DNA of 64,000 nt, from assembly GCF_003086295.3 (NCBI RefSeq), contig NC_092054.1, positions 16,069,878 through 16,133,877 of the forward strand. The letters are read 5' to 3'. Shown here one piece after another: positions 1 through 11,360 of this stretch; the stretch's first letter is position 1; each line of letters starts with the position of its first letter. The notes under the pieces were generated by a model, which saw only the letters and a list, made by a program, of their open reading frames with translations, had not been told where the DNA came from and searched no databases. This stretch comes from Arachis hypogaea (taxonomy: Eukaryota > Streptophyta > Magnoliopsida > Fabales > Fabaceae). Position numbers and translations under genes: made by a program.

Positions 1-1
1 A

Positions 2-1312
2 AAAGGATTCACCCAAGTTGTCGGAGTAGATTATCTTGACACATTTAGTCCAGTTATCAAGATGACTACATTAAAAGTAGTTCTGTCACTTGCTGCTGCA
101 AAAGACTGGTTTCTCAAACAACTTGATGTAAACACAACCTTTTTGCATGGAGATTTGGATGAGGAAATGTACATGACATTGCCCCCTGGTCTTGAGGTAA
201 ATGGTAATGGCTTGGTTTGCAAATTGAAGAAATCATTGTATGGCGTAAAACAAGCTAGTCAGCAATGGCACACCAAACTGAGTTCAGTTCTACATGAGGC
301 AGGTTTCACTCAATCAAGACTTGATCACTCTCTATTTACAAAGCATAACAATGACGGTATTGCCATCATCTTGGTGTATGTAGATGATCTAGTCTTGATA
401 GGGGACAATTTGACAGAAATCAACAGGATCAAGCACATTCTTGACAGCAAGTTCAAAATCAAGGATTTGGGGGATTTAAAGTATTTCCTTGGTATGGAGG
501 TAGCTAGATCTTCCAAAGGGATTGCTATTTACCAAAAGAAATATGTGTTAGACATGTTGAAGGATCATGGATTGCTTGATTGTAAACCAAGCTCAGCTCC
601 AATGGACTATACTACCAAATTGTGCAAAGACAATGGTGATGATTTAGCTGATTCTGTTGAATACAGAAAATTAATTGGAAGGCTTTTATACCTAACCAAC
701 ACAAGACCAGATATTTGCTTTGCTGTGAAAAAATTAAGTCAGTACCTTGATCAGCCCAGGAAGAATCATATGAGTGCTGCCATTAGAATTTTGAAGTATC
801 TCAAGGGCTATCCAGCAACTAGTCTCCTATTTCCTTCTCATTCGGACAACAGTGTGGTTGGATTCACCGACTCTGATTGGGCGTCTTGCAGTGATTCCAG
901 AAGATCAGTCTCTGGATATTGTTTTTTCTATGGATCAGGACTTATCTCATGGAAGAGTAAGAAACAAGCAACAGTGGCGAAATCGTCCACTAAAGCTGAA
1001 TATAGAGCTCTTGCTTCTGCAACTTGTGAGGCCCAATAATGGTTATTTAATTTATTTACTGAATTGAAATTGCCTCTTACAAAATCTATAAACCTCTACT
1101 GTGATAATCAATCTGCCCTTCACTTGGCTGCGAATCCTATCTTTCATGAAAGGACTAAGCACATCGAGGTTGATTGCCATATTACACGGGAGAAAGCTCA
1201 AATGGGACTAACCAGATTGTTGCCCATTAAGAGTGAAGAACAACTTGCAGATGTTCTCACAAAACCCTTTCCCCTGGACCTTTCTCCAAATTCTATCTCA
1301 AACTGGGACTGA
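2..1312 (+). pseudogene. Ty1/copia reverse transcriptase-RNase H, 5' part outside window
   Basis: This is the 3' half of a copia pol gene, already open in frame at base 2. It would copy the element RNA into DNA inside the virus-like particle. Seen: the RT block ending VYVDDLV (about 370-390), the GDLKYFLGMEVARSS block, the RNase H motif SSTKAEYRAL (about 985-1020) and the terminal CDNQSALHLA and HERTKHIEVDCH motifs (about 1100-1180). The frame is broken by TAA at 1037-1039, between a conserved Gln and Trp. The local sequence CAATAATGG looks like a tandem duplication of AAT. A further one-base shift near 1275 separates the LADVLTKPF block from the final residues. Gag, protease and integrase lie outside the window. 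Identity as copia is certain from the motif order; the Tork-type lineage is inferred only. Confidence 0.93.
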
Positions 1313-1640
1313 CAGATATTCATGGCATTCCTGGATTGCGGGAGGATATCACATGACCAGTAATCATTGATCATTTTTCATCCCTTTTCATTCCCAGCTT
1401 GCGAGAGGATATCACATAGTTAATTCCTATTGTAACAAACTTGATATTGTTAGAGGGTGGATTTGTAATTATAGGATCACAGCTGTAATTGTACATTGTA
1501 CAAATAAGTACTGTAGCTTGTATATTCAATTAGGATTTTCATTCATTCAAAATCACCTTTACCAAATTCTCTCTCGTTCATCTCTCTTATTCATCTCTCT
1601 CTCACCTCTACGAGGACACACGAAAAAACACCTCTTTAAG
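1313..1640 (+). repeat. candidate copia 3' polypurine tract and 3' LTR, borders unresolved
   Basis: The sequence follows directly on the copia coding end. It contains two copies of a GAGGATATCACAT-like purine-rich motif about 60 bases apart (near 1344 and 1406), the usual position of the polypurine tract. A possible LTR begins with TGTAAC at 1430 and may end near 1630 in an ACA. There is no second LTR in the window to compare with, so the limits are guesses. Confidence 0.4.
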
Positions 1641-2286
1641 CTCACTTTCAATAGAGACTTTCAACTCTTTATTAAATTTCGATGACAAATGGTTTAATTT
1701 ATCTTTTAAAAGAATATGACGTGAAACTAACTAAATGTGTTAAAAAAATTTTGAAAATTGATTTGGAGTATTACTTGTGAAAACTATCAGCAGCCTTTTT
1801 ATGTTTTTTTTTCATAAGTTTTTTTATTTGAGTATCGAAAAAAATAGTGAAAGCATAATTTTATTATTTTTATTTTTTTATAAAATTTTAGAAAAAAAAA
1901 TATAAAAGCACTCACCAAGTTCAATAACACTCCCAATTCGTTGAGCGAATTCCATACGTCAATCATCACTTCGTCATAGTCACTTGCAACTTTTGGTATA
2001 GGTTCTCTCTAACATGGTTAAAGCACTCCTTAGCTTGCTGGAGTTTTCTTGCGGCATAAAACATTCACATATAGCTGGTGATTTTTTTTTAATTTAAAAT
2101 CTAAAATATTTAGATATTTGTGTGTTATATTTAGAGCATTTTATTGGATGTTCACCGAGATTAATTTACATATATTTCACTGACTTGCATGCCAGCGAAA
2201 TACATACAAGTATTTCTCTCATATTTTGCTGGATGGCAGCAAGCAAAATATGAACAAATCAGTGTATTAACTCATTTTATAAACAA

Positions 2287-2318
<32 letters not shown>
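2287..2318. repeat. (ATT)n microsatellite
   Basis: About ten perfect ATT units in AT-rich spacer. Confidence 0.9.
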
Positions 2319-3825
2319 GACCCTCATTATAAATAAAAAGATAAATAGTGCATCTTATTTAATTACAATTTTCCAACAACTAAACAACAAGGTAAGACAG
2401 TGATCTTCATTCAAGCGAATCAGTTTTGGACAAATCAAGGCGGAAAGATTCCAGTCTTTTCAAGGAGGACGGCTATAATTTGTTTTAGAGGACACATTTT
2501 TTGATAATTACTTTAAAAGATAATAAAAATTCTCAATAAAAAAATATTTTTTTAATTTTTAATCTTTATTTTTGTGAGATTAAAATTTTTTTTTGTCTTT
2601 TTTTTATATAAATTAATTAAATTTATTGTATAAAAATTAAGAAATATTATTAATTTTTAAATTTTTTATTTATAGAAATTAAATAGATGATATATTTTTT
2701 AATATTTTTATTGCTGTTTAAAAAAATTATTAAGATAATAAATTATTAGAACTATGTTAAGTTTTAGACACATTCAATTTAAATTAACCATCATCATTCA
2801 TATAAATTTACTATTATTAAAAAAATGTATATTCTATTTTATAATAGATAATAAAAAATTGATACAATATTTTATCCAAAATAGATACAATAAATAAAAA
2901 TATTTATGTCAACTAATTATATAAATAAAAAATAAAAAAAAAATTCTGTTAGAGACCTCGTGGTACTTCAAAAAACTTATCAGGATATATTGTTGCATAA
3001 TTGGTATTAATTAAGCAATTATGCATTAATATTTACTTAAGTTACATTGGTACATTTTTTGGTGGGGGTGGTGTGATGAGGTGGGGTTGGAGGGAGAGTG
3101 GTGAAGAAAGATTTTTTCCAAAAGAATTTGAATACATCAAAATTAAATTTTTAATTTTGTTTAAAAATTTGAGAATAAAATTAATATAAATTGAACATTA
3201 AAAACAATTTTAAAACCTCTCGCCAAATATTATTATGGAAGAAGAAAGCATATTTTATTCTAATAAAATTAAAGCCACTTGAACGAGCAAGTGTGGTGGA
3301 CTGTATGTCAACGAATTACAACTCAAATGACATAATCTTTCGATATTCATTTTAATCTCTCTATCTTTAGTTAAAAAAAAAATGTGGTGGACTATATATA
3401 AGCCAATGTTAATTAATGATATTAGATGCATTAGATGCACCATCTAATGGTAAACAAAATACATTAACCCTATATATGTAAATTAATTGGCTTCTCTACA
3501 TGGGAAAAAAAAAGAAGATGCAAATTAAAAGCTGTCTCTATTTTTTTTTTCTTTTTGATGGGGGGTGGGGAATACAATTACAATGTTTTTCTGTAATACG
3601 GTGATTCTTGACTGGTTTTGTAGGGTACAATAATAAATTAATAATGGAGCAGACCAATCTTATGTCCTAATTTACTACTTGCCGAAGGATTCAACAAAAG
3701 TGCTTTAATAATTCACATAATAACAAAATTGCATGATCTGGTGTATGTTTTTTAACTGTCACTTACAAAGAGATTGAGGAGCAAGATTTGTTGGCACAAT
3801 GTAATAGTTAATTTTGTATGTATAG

Positions 3826-3852
3826 ATATTATTATTATTATTATTATTATTA
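3826..3852. repeat. (ATT)n microsatellite just downstream of the MYB-CC stop codon
   Basis: About eight ATT units on the plus strand, read as AAT in the gene's direction, starting some 25 bases after the stop codon. It probably lies in the 3' untranslated region. Confidence 0.85.
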
Positions 3853-3877
3853 TGGAATTAAGGGATTTGAAATTGGG

Positions 3878-6800
3878 CTAACTTATCTTTGAAGGGAAGT
3901 GGGAAATTCCAGTCCCTTCTAAAATTGTAACCTCATTATCATCATTATTATTATCTTTAGAACTTCTTTCACTATTATTTGACTTCTGCTGTCGGTCAAA
4001 CATCATCTTCAGCTGCTTTCCTTGTTCTTCAATTTGCAACTGTAATTTTCTCTGAATCTGGATCAATAATTCAAATTAAAAGAGAATTTAGAGTCAGAGA
4101 ATATTATAATAATACTGCTACTATATACAACTATTATATAATTTTATATAATTCTTTTATTTAAATTCATAAAGTACTAGAGAAGAAGATAGCGTGAATC
4201 ATACCTCTAGCTGTTCATGAAGACGCCTCTGCACATCCAATTGCAGCTGAAGTGCCTCTTTAATCTGCAAGCCACTGCAAACCAACAACATTAAAAGTTG
4301 CTAAGTACTTTACTACTTTATAGAGTAACCACATTATGCCAATAATGTGATTTAATTTGAATTCTCGACAATTGTTTAAGCAGACTAATGATATTTGTTT
4401 AAGCAGACTAATAAAATTGGTTAGACACAGTTAAATCAAAATACACTATTTTGGCATATATTTTTAAAAATAATACTAATATTTCTATTTTCATTGTGTT
4501 TATATCAATGTCTTATCTCATTATGTATATTTTATTCAAAATAAAACTTTATACAAACATAAAAGTGTTTCAGAGAAAAGAAGTAGCATTACGCTTTGAC
4601 ATCAAGATGCACATTCTCTGCACTGGTTCTTTTCTCAGATTTCCCTGAAAAAGGGAAGAAGTACTTTTTAGGCAAAGCATATGAACCTGCATATTAGAAG
4701 ATATTAAATAGTAACATCAATTCATTGAACTGATATTAATTTCAAAAGATTTTTTCTTTAAAATTTGTTTTTTAGTTTTCTCCTTGGGAAATAAGTTACA
4801 TAAGAGAAGTTGAAAATGCCAAGTGTTATGGCGATTTTAGAAAGAATTATGGTGTTTTCGTAAAAACTAACTCTAAGGTAGCCTTTGTTTTAAGGTATTG
4901 AGACAGAGATGGAAAGACTGAAACTTAGTATCATGTTTGTTGGTTCAGAAACTAATACTAAAATTTCTATCCCTATCTCTAAAATTTTAGTATTTCAGTA
5001 CTTTCAAAAAGTGGGGACACATGGGACTAAAATTTTTAGAAATAGAGACTGAAACTTTAATAACATTTTATACCTAAAATATCTTTATTTTAATTAATTA
5101 ATTCTAATTTTACCCTTTGTACAAATTAAATTAGAATTTCATTTTTGTTTCTGTCTCCCACTTTGTACCAAACAAAATACTGAGATTTATTTTAATCTCT
5201 GTCTCTTAGTCTCTGTCTCTCCGTCTCAATCTTTTCATCTCTATTTCTCCACCAAATGCTACCTAACTGACATTTATTATGGATATTTTGACCAACTAAA
5301 AACCAAAGTGGTAGTTATTCTTGCCCAAATGCCAAATGCTTTTGGTTTTTTTGCGGTCATATTCCACATTCTGACAAGTCAATGTCAAATTTGTTATGAA
5401 TCGAAACTCTATTTAAGAGTCTGTCCATCCATGAGCTATTACTTACTTAAACAAACGGGTTAACTAACTGTTCGAGCAATTCAAGTTACTTAAAAATGAG
5501 AAATGCTTGAATTTACATTGGAACAAAAATGAAAGGATTTCAATTTTCAACTTATTTCATCTGCATTGCTACTTCCTCTGTTATCTTAAGTATGAAGACA
5601 TCAATATAACTAGGGATTCAAATTGGAGGAATTTAGATTCATGTCTTACCCTGTTAGGTTATATGGCTTATCACACAAATAGTAACATACATAAGAAGAA
5701 TAAAATGAACCTAAGAAAGTGAAATTACCCTGAGTTGATTCTGGCATATACTTTGCAATTCTGTATTTCTGCAAATGACTCTTAACATGGAAGATTGTCA
5801 ATCCATCTGAATCCATCAGCCTTAATATCGCTTTCGGCGTCGCCTCTACAATCAAGAAACCAAGAACACATTCAGATATTAGACTTTAGACACATGACTT
5901 CGAATTTGATCAAATCTACTTAGAATAACCTACTCTCTGCGCCTCCTAGTCTATTGACACATTCAACAAACTTCTCATGAAGATCCTGAGTCCATCTTAT
6001 ACGCGTCTTACTCGATGCTATCGGTCCATTACCGACAAGGTTTCCGGCTGAAATTGTCGGAGAAAGCTTCTCTTGAGGAGAAGAGAAACTCAGCTGTTGA
6101 ACAGGGGAATTGAATGAGCCACAAGCAACCTGTATTTTAGTATTTGAAAATGAGTCCAAAGGCAGAAAAAATCGAGTAATGTTAGGTAACCAATTTTTTC
6201 AGCCAACATCAGTCAACTATTTTAAAATTATTTTGTTTATCTTAAATCTAAATCTTAAATTATAAAGGCTCGACTCTAAGTCTTAAATTATAAATCTAAA
6301 TTCTAAAATCATTGATTAATTAAAAGTTGATTGTCTATCTTTTCTATTAAAAAAAATTTAAATAAGATATTTATGAAAAACACTTACCGTAGATTCTTGA
6401 TTTGCTTTAGGAATTGATATGCTCCTAGTGACTGGGGCAGCATCATCATTGAACAACTTATGTTGTTCAATAGGAAGGAAATTGCTGGCAGGAAAATTCC
6501 CACATGGAATTTTATTAGATTTTTCAGGTGATCCATTACATTGATCACCATTCAATTGAGATTTTATTGCTTGCAAGGTGTTTGGCAACTCAAAGTTGTT
6601 GGGGCTATTTTGGTCATTAACTGATGAATCAAAGAAGAGGCTTTCCTTTGAAGATTGATAGAGAGGGAACTCCATATCATTATTAATGTTCTTGATGGAG
6701 AGTTGATGAGGCATCAAATTGGATGGATTACCAACTTGATGGGAATCATATTGTGGGAACCCCATGAAGATTTCCGTCGCGTAAAAGGCCGAAGCCGGCG

Positions 6801-7038
6801 ACTCGAATCGGCTTATGATGGTGCTAGATGGTTTGGCTTGAGCCGAGTATGGTAGTACTACTTCTTGTTCTCCTCCTCCTCCTCCTCTTCCTCTGCCAAC
6901 TCCAACGCTGACGCAAGTCGCGCCGAGGGGTTGGTTATTGCATGGTCCCATGTTCCAAGGTTGTTGTCTAATACCAAAATATTGACAAGAAGAACGGTTG
7001 CCATATTCAGAATGAAAATCAAGCTTGTTCTCATTCAT
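3878..7038 (-). CDS. MYB-CC (GARP) transcription factor, phosphate-starvation-response type
   Basis: Six exons on the minus strand: 7038-6388, 6129-5934, 5845-5729, 4644-4593, 4274-4205, 4057-3878. All introns are GT-AG and the phases agree, giving 421 residues. The start ATG at 7038 directly follows an in-frame TAA. Exon 1 encodes a low-complexity N-terminus with a Gly/Arg run from a CTC-type repeat. Exons 2-3 encode the GARP/Myb DNA-binding domain (about residues 245-305), with [18 protein letters not shown], then K-A-T-P-K split by an intron, and the SHLQKYR signature. Exons 4-6 encode the MYB-CC coiled coil with the LHEQLE motif and a polar Asn/Asp-rich tail. Known of the family: dimers bind P1BS-like sites (GNATATNC) in the nucleus and many control phosphate-starvation genes. 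The C-terminal layout resembles the PHL branch; the exact ortholog is not settled. No break was seen, so it is probably functional. Confidence 0.93.
4877..5263. mobile_element. Tourist-like (PIF/Harbinger) MITE in intron 3 of the MYB-CC gene
   Basis: A 387-bp AT-rich stretch with imperfect inverted termini: GGTAGCCTTTGTTT at the left, and GGTAGCATTTGGTG as the reverse complement of the right end. Both ends continue into related GAGACAGAGA-type sequence. It is flanked by TAA on both sides (4874-4876 and 5264-5266), the three-base target site typical of PIF/Harbinger elements. It has no coding capacity and lies wholly inside the 1084-bp intron 3. Confidence 0.75.
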
Positions 7039-7337
7039 TTACAAGGGGGGAAAAAAAAAACCAATAGTTGAACTTGGATAGCAAGAAAAAGGTTCAAGGA
7101 AACAAAAAATTCGTTCCAATGTTTTCAAACTTTCTTAGGTAGAATAAATGACTCTAAGAAAGGTTGATCATCACTCTTAAGGAGCAACAAGTGGTAGAAG
7201 GGGAAGTAAAGAAAAAAAAGGAAAGAAAAGAGAATAACAAGAACAAGAATGGGAGAGAGTGGGAAAATGAAAATTATTAATAGAATAGTAGTGCTGAATT
7301 GGAAGCCTTATGGCATAAAATTCTTTTTTTTATATTC
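7039..7337 (-). promoter_or_regulatory. putative 5' UTR and core promoter of the MYB-CC gene
   Basis: Upstream of the ATG on the minus strand is a pyrimidine-rich leader (CT and TTC runs, plus-strand 7200-7260). A TATA-like AATATAAAAA lies at plus-strand 7322-7337, about 290 bases before the ATG. This fits a start site near 7295. No cDNA evidence is available. Confidence 0.45.
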
Positions 7338-7601
7338 CTGATGGCTTATGGAATAAGATTTGAATCTAATTTGTCTAAATGCTACCATGCAATGTCCTTA
7401 GCCTATTATTCTTAAAAGGAAGGATAGAATTGAATAATATAATTAAATTGACATTACCAAAGTACACAACATCGAAACGAACAAAGCTCTCTTGCCAACA
7501 AACAAATAGGTTATGGTCTAATGTTGCCTTCAAATGTATTTAAATCAAAATTCAAAAATCAACCACAAGTTATACAACTTGGTAAAACTATAATGCTAGA
7601 G

Positions 7602-8080
7602 GTATGATACACAGACACTCACACGCACACGGGATATGATATGACACGGGATACGCTGTACGCAATTTTTAAAATGTTATAAGACATGGGGACACGTATA
7701 CATATAAAATATAAAGTATTTTTAGACAAATTGTAATGATATTTTGATATTTTATTAATATTAAAATATAAATTAATTTTTTAATTATTTTTAATATCTC
7801 ATTTTAATCATATCAAGTATTTAAAATATTTTTTGTTTTAATAAATAATAATATATACTATATCTAAATTTATTTCAAGAATATATATTAAGAATAAGAC
7901 TGAACACACCGACACGTGATGGTATTTAGGTGTGTCCAAGCATGTCTAGAGAAGAATTTTTTATTAAAATACGGTTGGACACAATAGGCACGCATGTTGG
8001 AAGAGTGTCCGTGAGTGTCGTGTACGAAATGTGTCCGACACGCGGACACGGCAACTCAGCGAAGTGTCCGTGCTTCATAG
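7602..8080. mobile_element. hAT-like MITE upstream of the MYB-CC gene
   Basis: A 479-bp element rich in ACACGGACAC-type motifs near both ends. The termini are inverted: GTATGATACACAGACAC at the left and CTATGAAGCACGGACAC reading in from the right. Flanking octamers are TGCTAGAG (7594-7601) and TGTTAGAG (8081-8088), an 8-bp duplication with one difference. It is non-coding with an AT-rich centre and sits about 560 bp upstream of the gene's ATG. Confidence 0.6.
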
Positions 8081-8088
8081 TGTTAGAG

Positions 8089-9615
8089 AGATAATAATTT
8101 AAAATTATTTTCTTTAATTTAATATCTATAATTTTATGTATGTAATATTTATAATTATATATTTATTATACTAAATAGAAATTAAAATAAAAATTTTAAA
8201 TGATTTTAGATTAATTTTTTATTATCCTCTAAATATTTTTATAGAAAAAATCATCATGAAAAGACTTCTATCTCTTTTATTAGAATTAAACGAGATCAAA
8301 CGATTTAATCAAATTCTTTTAAGAAAAATTCTGATGCCAACAATTTAATCAAGACAAGGGAAAAATGTCAAAGCTGGGACAACAATTGCAAGGTTGACGG
8401 ATACTGTTAACAACTGGCCTCAAACAAATTAATACGAAGTAGTAATATAATTATTAATTATTAATCGTATTAGGAGTTGGAGTAGAATCTTCTTGTTGTG
8501 GCCATCTAGAGTGTGAAATAATTTAATAATGTTAGATAAAGATACCAGCATAAATTCACATAATAATAAATCTGCAATTATTCTTACAATGGATTTGGAA
8601 GAAATATTTTAGCCACCTATAGGGATGATAAATATATAGAGATAGATGGCCGAATCTTTCTTTCCCCAAAAAGAAAAAAATATTTTATAAGTCTAAAAAT
8701 TATTTTGTCTCAATACCTATAGCACTGCATCTTGCAAAGTAGTGGGGTATCAGAAATTACCAGAAAGTTTAACTAATTTTAATATTCGTCTTTAAAGCAC
8801 AATGGAACTTTAACTACAAAAATTCTCATTATATAGTGTTCAGCAACCATAATAGACTTTCCATTATCAAAAGCTAAAAAAAAAAAAAAAGAAAAAAGAT
8901 GGATACAAATATTCAGCTTTCTATGTTATGTCACTTCCTTGTTGCCATTGATTGTTCTTTAGACATATTTGTTTACCATTGTCATTCTTGGATCCTATAT
9001 CACTTGAATCACATGGACAATCTTTTCCCCTATTTTTATTCTTTATGGAAAGGATTATTTTTAGTGCTGATGCTCCAATTTTTTTTTTTTTATGTTTTTA
9101 TTTTAATTTGGTGCATTTCTTGGTATTCTTGATAACAAGTCATTTACCTTTTACTTATGCACTCTTCAGATTCAAGCATTTACTATTAGTGATAACTCTT
9201 CAGACCCAAGGATTTACTATTAGTGATGACTCCTTACAGAAATAAAGTAAAAAATGAAGAGATACATTCAAAACATACATATCTTAAATTCCACTAACAA
9301 ATGTTTACAACTCTAGCACGTATTTCTACTTCTTCACATTGAAGGTTTTCAACTTATTACAATGATAAAAGATATCTTTATCAATTTAGTGTATAAGATA
9401 AAAATAAATTATTTCTATTTATTAAAAAAATGATATTTTTATATTTTTTGTGTATATTTTTCTATAATATAAAAAATTATTTATTTATTTTTTATCAATC
9501 ACATTAAATACTAAAAAATAAAAAACAAAAAGAGTTGTTAACAAAAGTAGTACATATAATATTTTTTAATAAAATAATAAAAAATTTATAACTATTTTCT
9601 AGATGTATTTATTCT

Positions 9616-9668
<53 letters not shown>

Positions 9669-11360
9669 CAATTATTTTATTGAAAATAAAAATATTATAC
9701 GTACTATTTATAATTTATATCATGGTCCAAATAATAATGGTTATAATTTAAACAAGTTGGTCTACTAAAAAATGGACTTGCTCTAATCAAAAGGAGCATT
9801 TCATACCCACTAATTATAAGGTGCCTCTTAAGAGACACGAGTTAAGCTATTCGACACAGATATTTTGACCTGTGTCCGACTCAATTTGGAGAAGATACTA
9901 CTCCTCATCACTATCTCCGTTAATTATTATCCACATGAAAATATTTACACAATGTAGAAATAACTTCCCATGCATTAAGGAAAGAAAATCGTCCACTACT
10001 TATAAAGGAAAAATTCAAAAGTGATAATCAAATCATCACTCTTTTCTATAAATATCTTATTAAATTTATGTATTATCTAATTCATTCTATACATAATTTA
10101 CTTAAATTTTTGTTAACTTAAATGTCAGAGTCTCTTATTTCTATCCGTCATTTTAAAATTGATATAAAACTATCTTAAATATCTACGCTCTACCTCCGAC
10201 CTTATTAACAAAATTCATTATTCATAAGTCCGTTTCAAGTACGTTTTGTAATACGTACTATTTTTATTTTGTTTACATATTTTTTATTTTTGGATTAACT
10301 ACTAATTTGACACTCAAAAGATTCAGCCATTAATAAAAATATCTTTAAAAAAAATTATCGACAAAATAACTTCTTGAATAATTTGAAAATACGATAAAAA
10401 GAATCAATAAATAAATATTATATTTTTTGCAAGTAACAAACAAACTTTTATATTTAGCAAACAACTTATTCATTATATTTAAATTTTTGTGACAACATTT
10501 GAATAAATATTTAAAAGGTCCACATAAAAATTCAGAGTAAAATATGATTTCTAAATTTTTCTTTTGTATTTTTCAAAAAAATGATCATTCACAATAATTG
10601 TTTTTTAAATTTACTTGACAAAAAATACTAAATTTTAAGGATAAAAATAACTTATTTTTTATAATAATTACAAAAATTTGCATCAAAATTTAATATTTAA
10701 AATTATTTTTTAAAATATATATTTAATATTTAATTATTTTGTCTTGTTTTTAAATTTTTAAAAACTTATTTGTTATTAGCATTTTTTAGAATTTTTTTTG
10801 TCAGTATTACAAACTTTTAAATACTATTTTAGTAGTATATTCTTTGTTTTTTTTTTAATTTTAAAAGTGTTTAGTAATAAATAAAAATTTAATAAATTAT
10901 ATTGATATAAAAATTAAAAAAAGCGACCGCCGGATTTGCATGTGAAAACGCTAATACACACTTAACGAAAAACTTTTTCATAGCTTAGGCACATGCATGT
11001 GTATACCACAAAAGTAATTAAGCATAAATTTGTTTTTGTGCTTCATAATAAGCTGCGGTGTGTATTAGACAATTAGCCTAGATCCTATGCTATATGGAAT
11101 AGAATTTAGCTACTAGCTAGGGTTGTTTATATTTACTGCTTTCGTTGTTATATTTTATTGTAAGATACCAATGTAGTGTAGAGTTTATATATATCCATCT
11201 ATATCATTCAGTTTATTATAGTTCATTGATTAATTGATTTCTAACATAAAAGATTCTCATTGGGAGACTTTTACTCTTTTAAGTACTTTATTTAGGTTGG
11301 GCGGACTTAATTAGAATCTTAATTAATAATAAAGTTATCGTCTCGGTTTTTCATTCGGTA
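8089..11360. other. AT-rich intergenic spacer
   Basis: No gene or element border was recognised. Two overlapping open frames at 8899-9245 encode hydrophobic, low-complexity peptides with no family motif and are regarded as chance. The last few hundred bases may include the 5' untranslated leader of the LINE that follows. Confidence 0.55.
9620..9665. repeat. (TA)n microsatellite
   Basis: About 22 perfect TA units, self-complementary and able to extrude as a cruciform. Confidence 0.95.

Larger units (their letters stand above)
1641..3877. other. AT-rich intergenic spacer
   Basis: No coding pattern, splice-consistent exon or element border was recognised. It consists mostly of A/T runs; small open frames here (for example 3001-3189) have low-complexity composition and no motif. 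It contains the 3' flank of the MYB-CC gene at its right end. Confidence 0.6.

Noticed and set aside
8899..9245. Two overlapping open frames rich in Phe, Leu and Tyr, possible membrane peptide
   Set aside because: They follow a long A-run and sit in AT-rich spacer, have no motif, and the composition explains the hydrophobicity.
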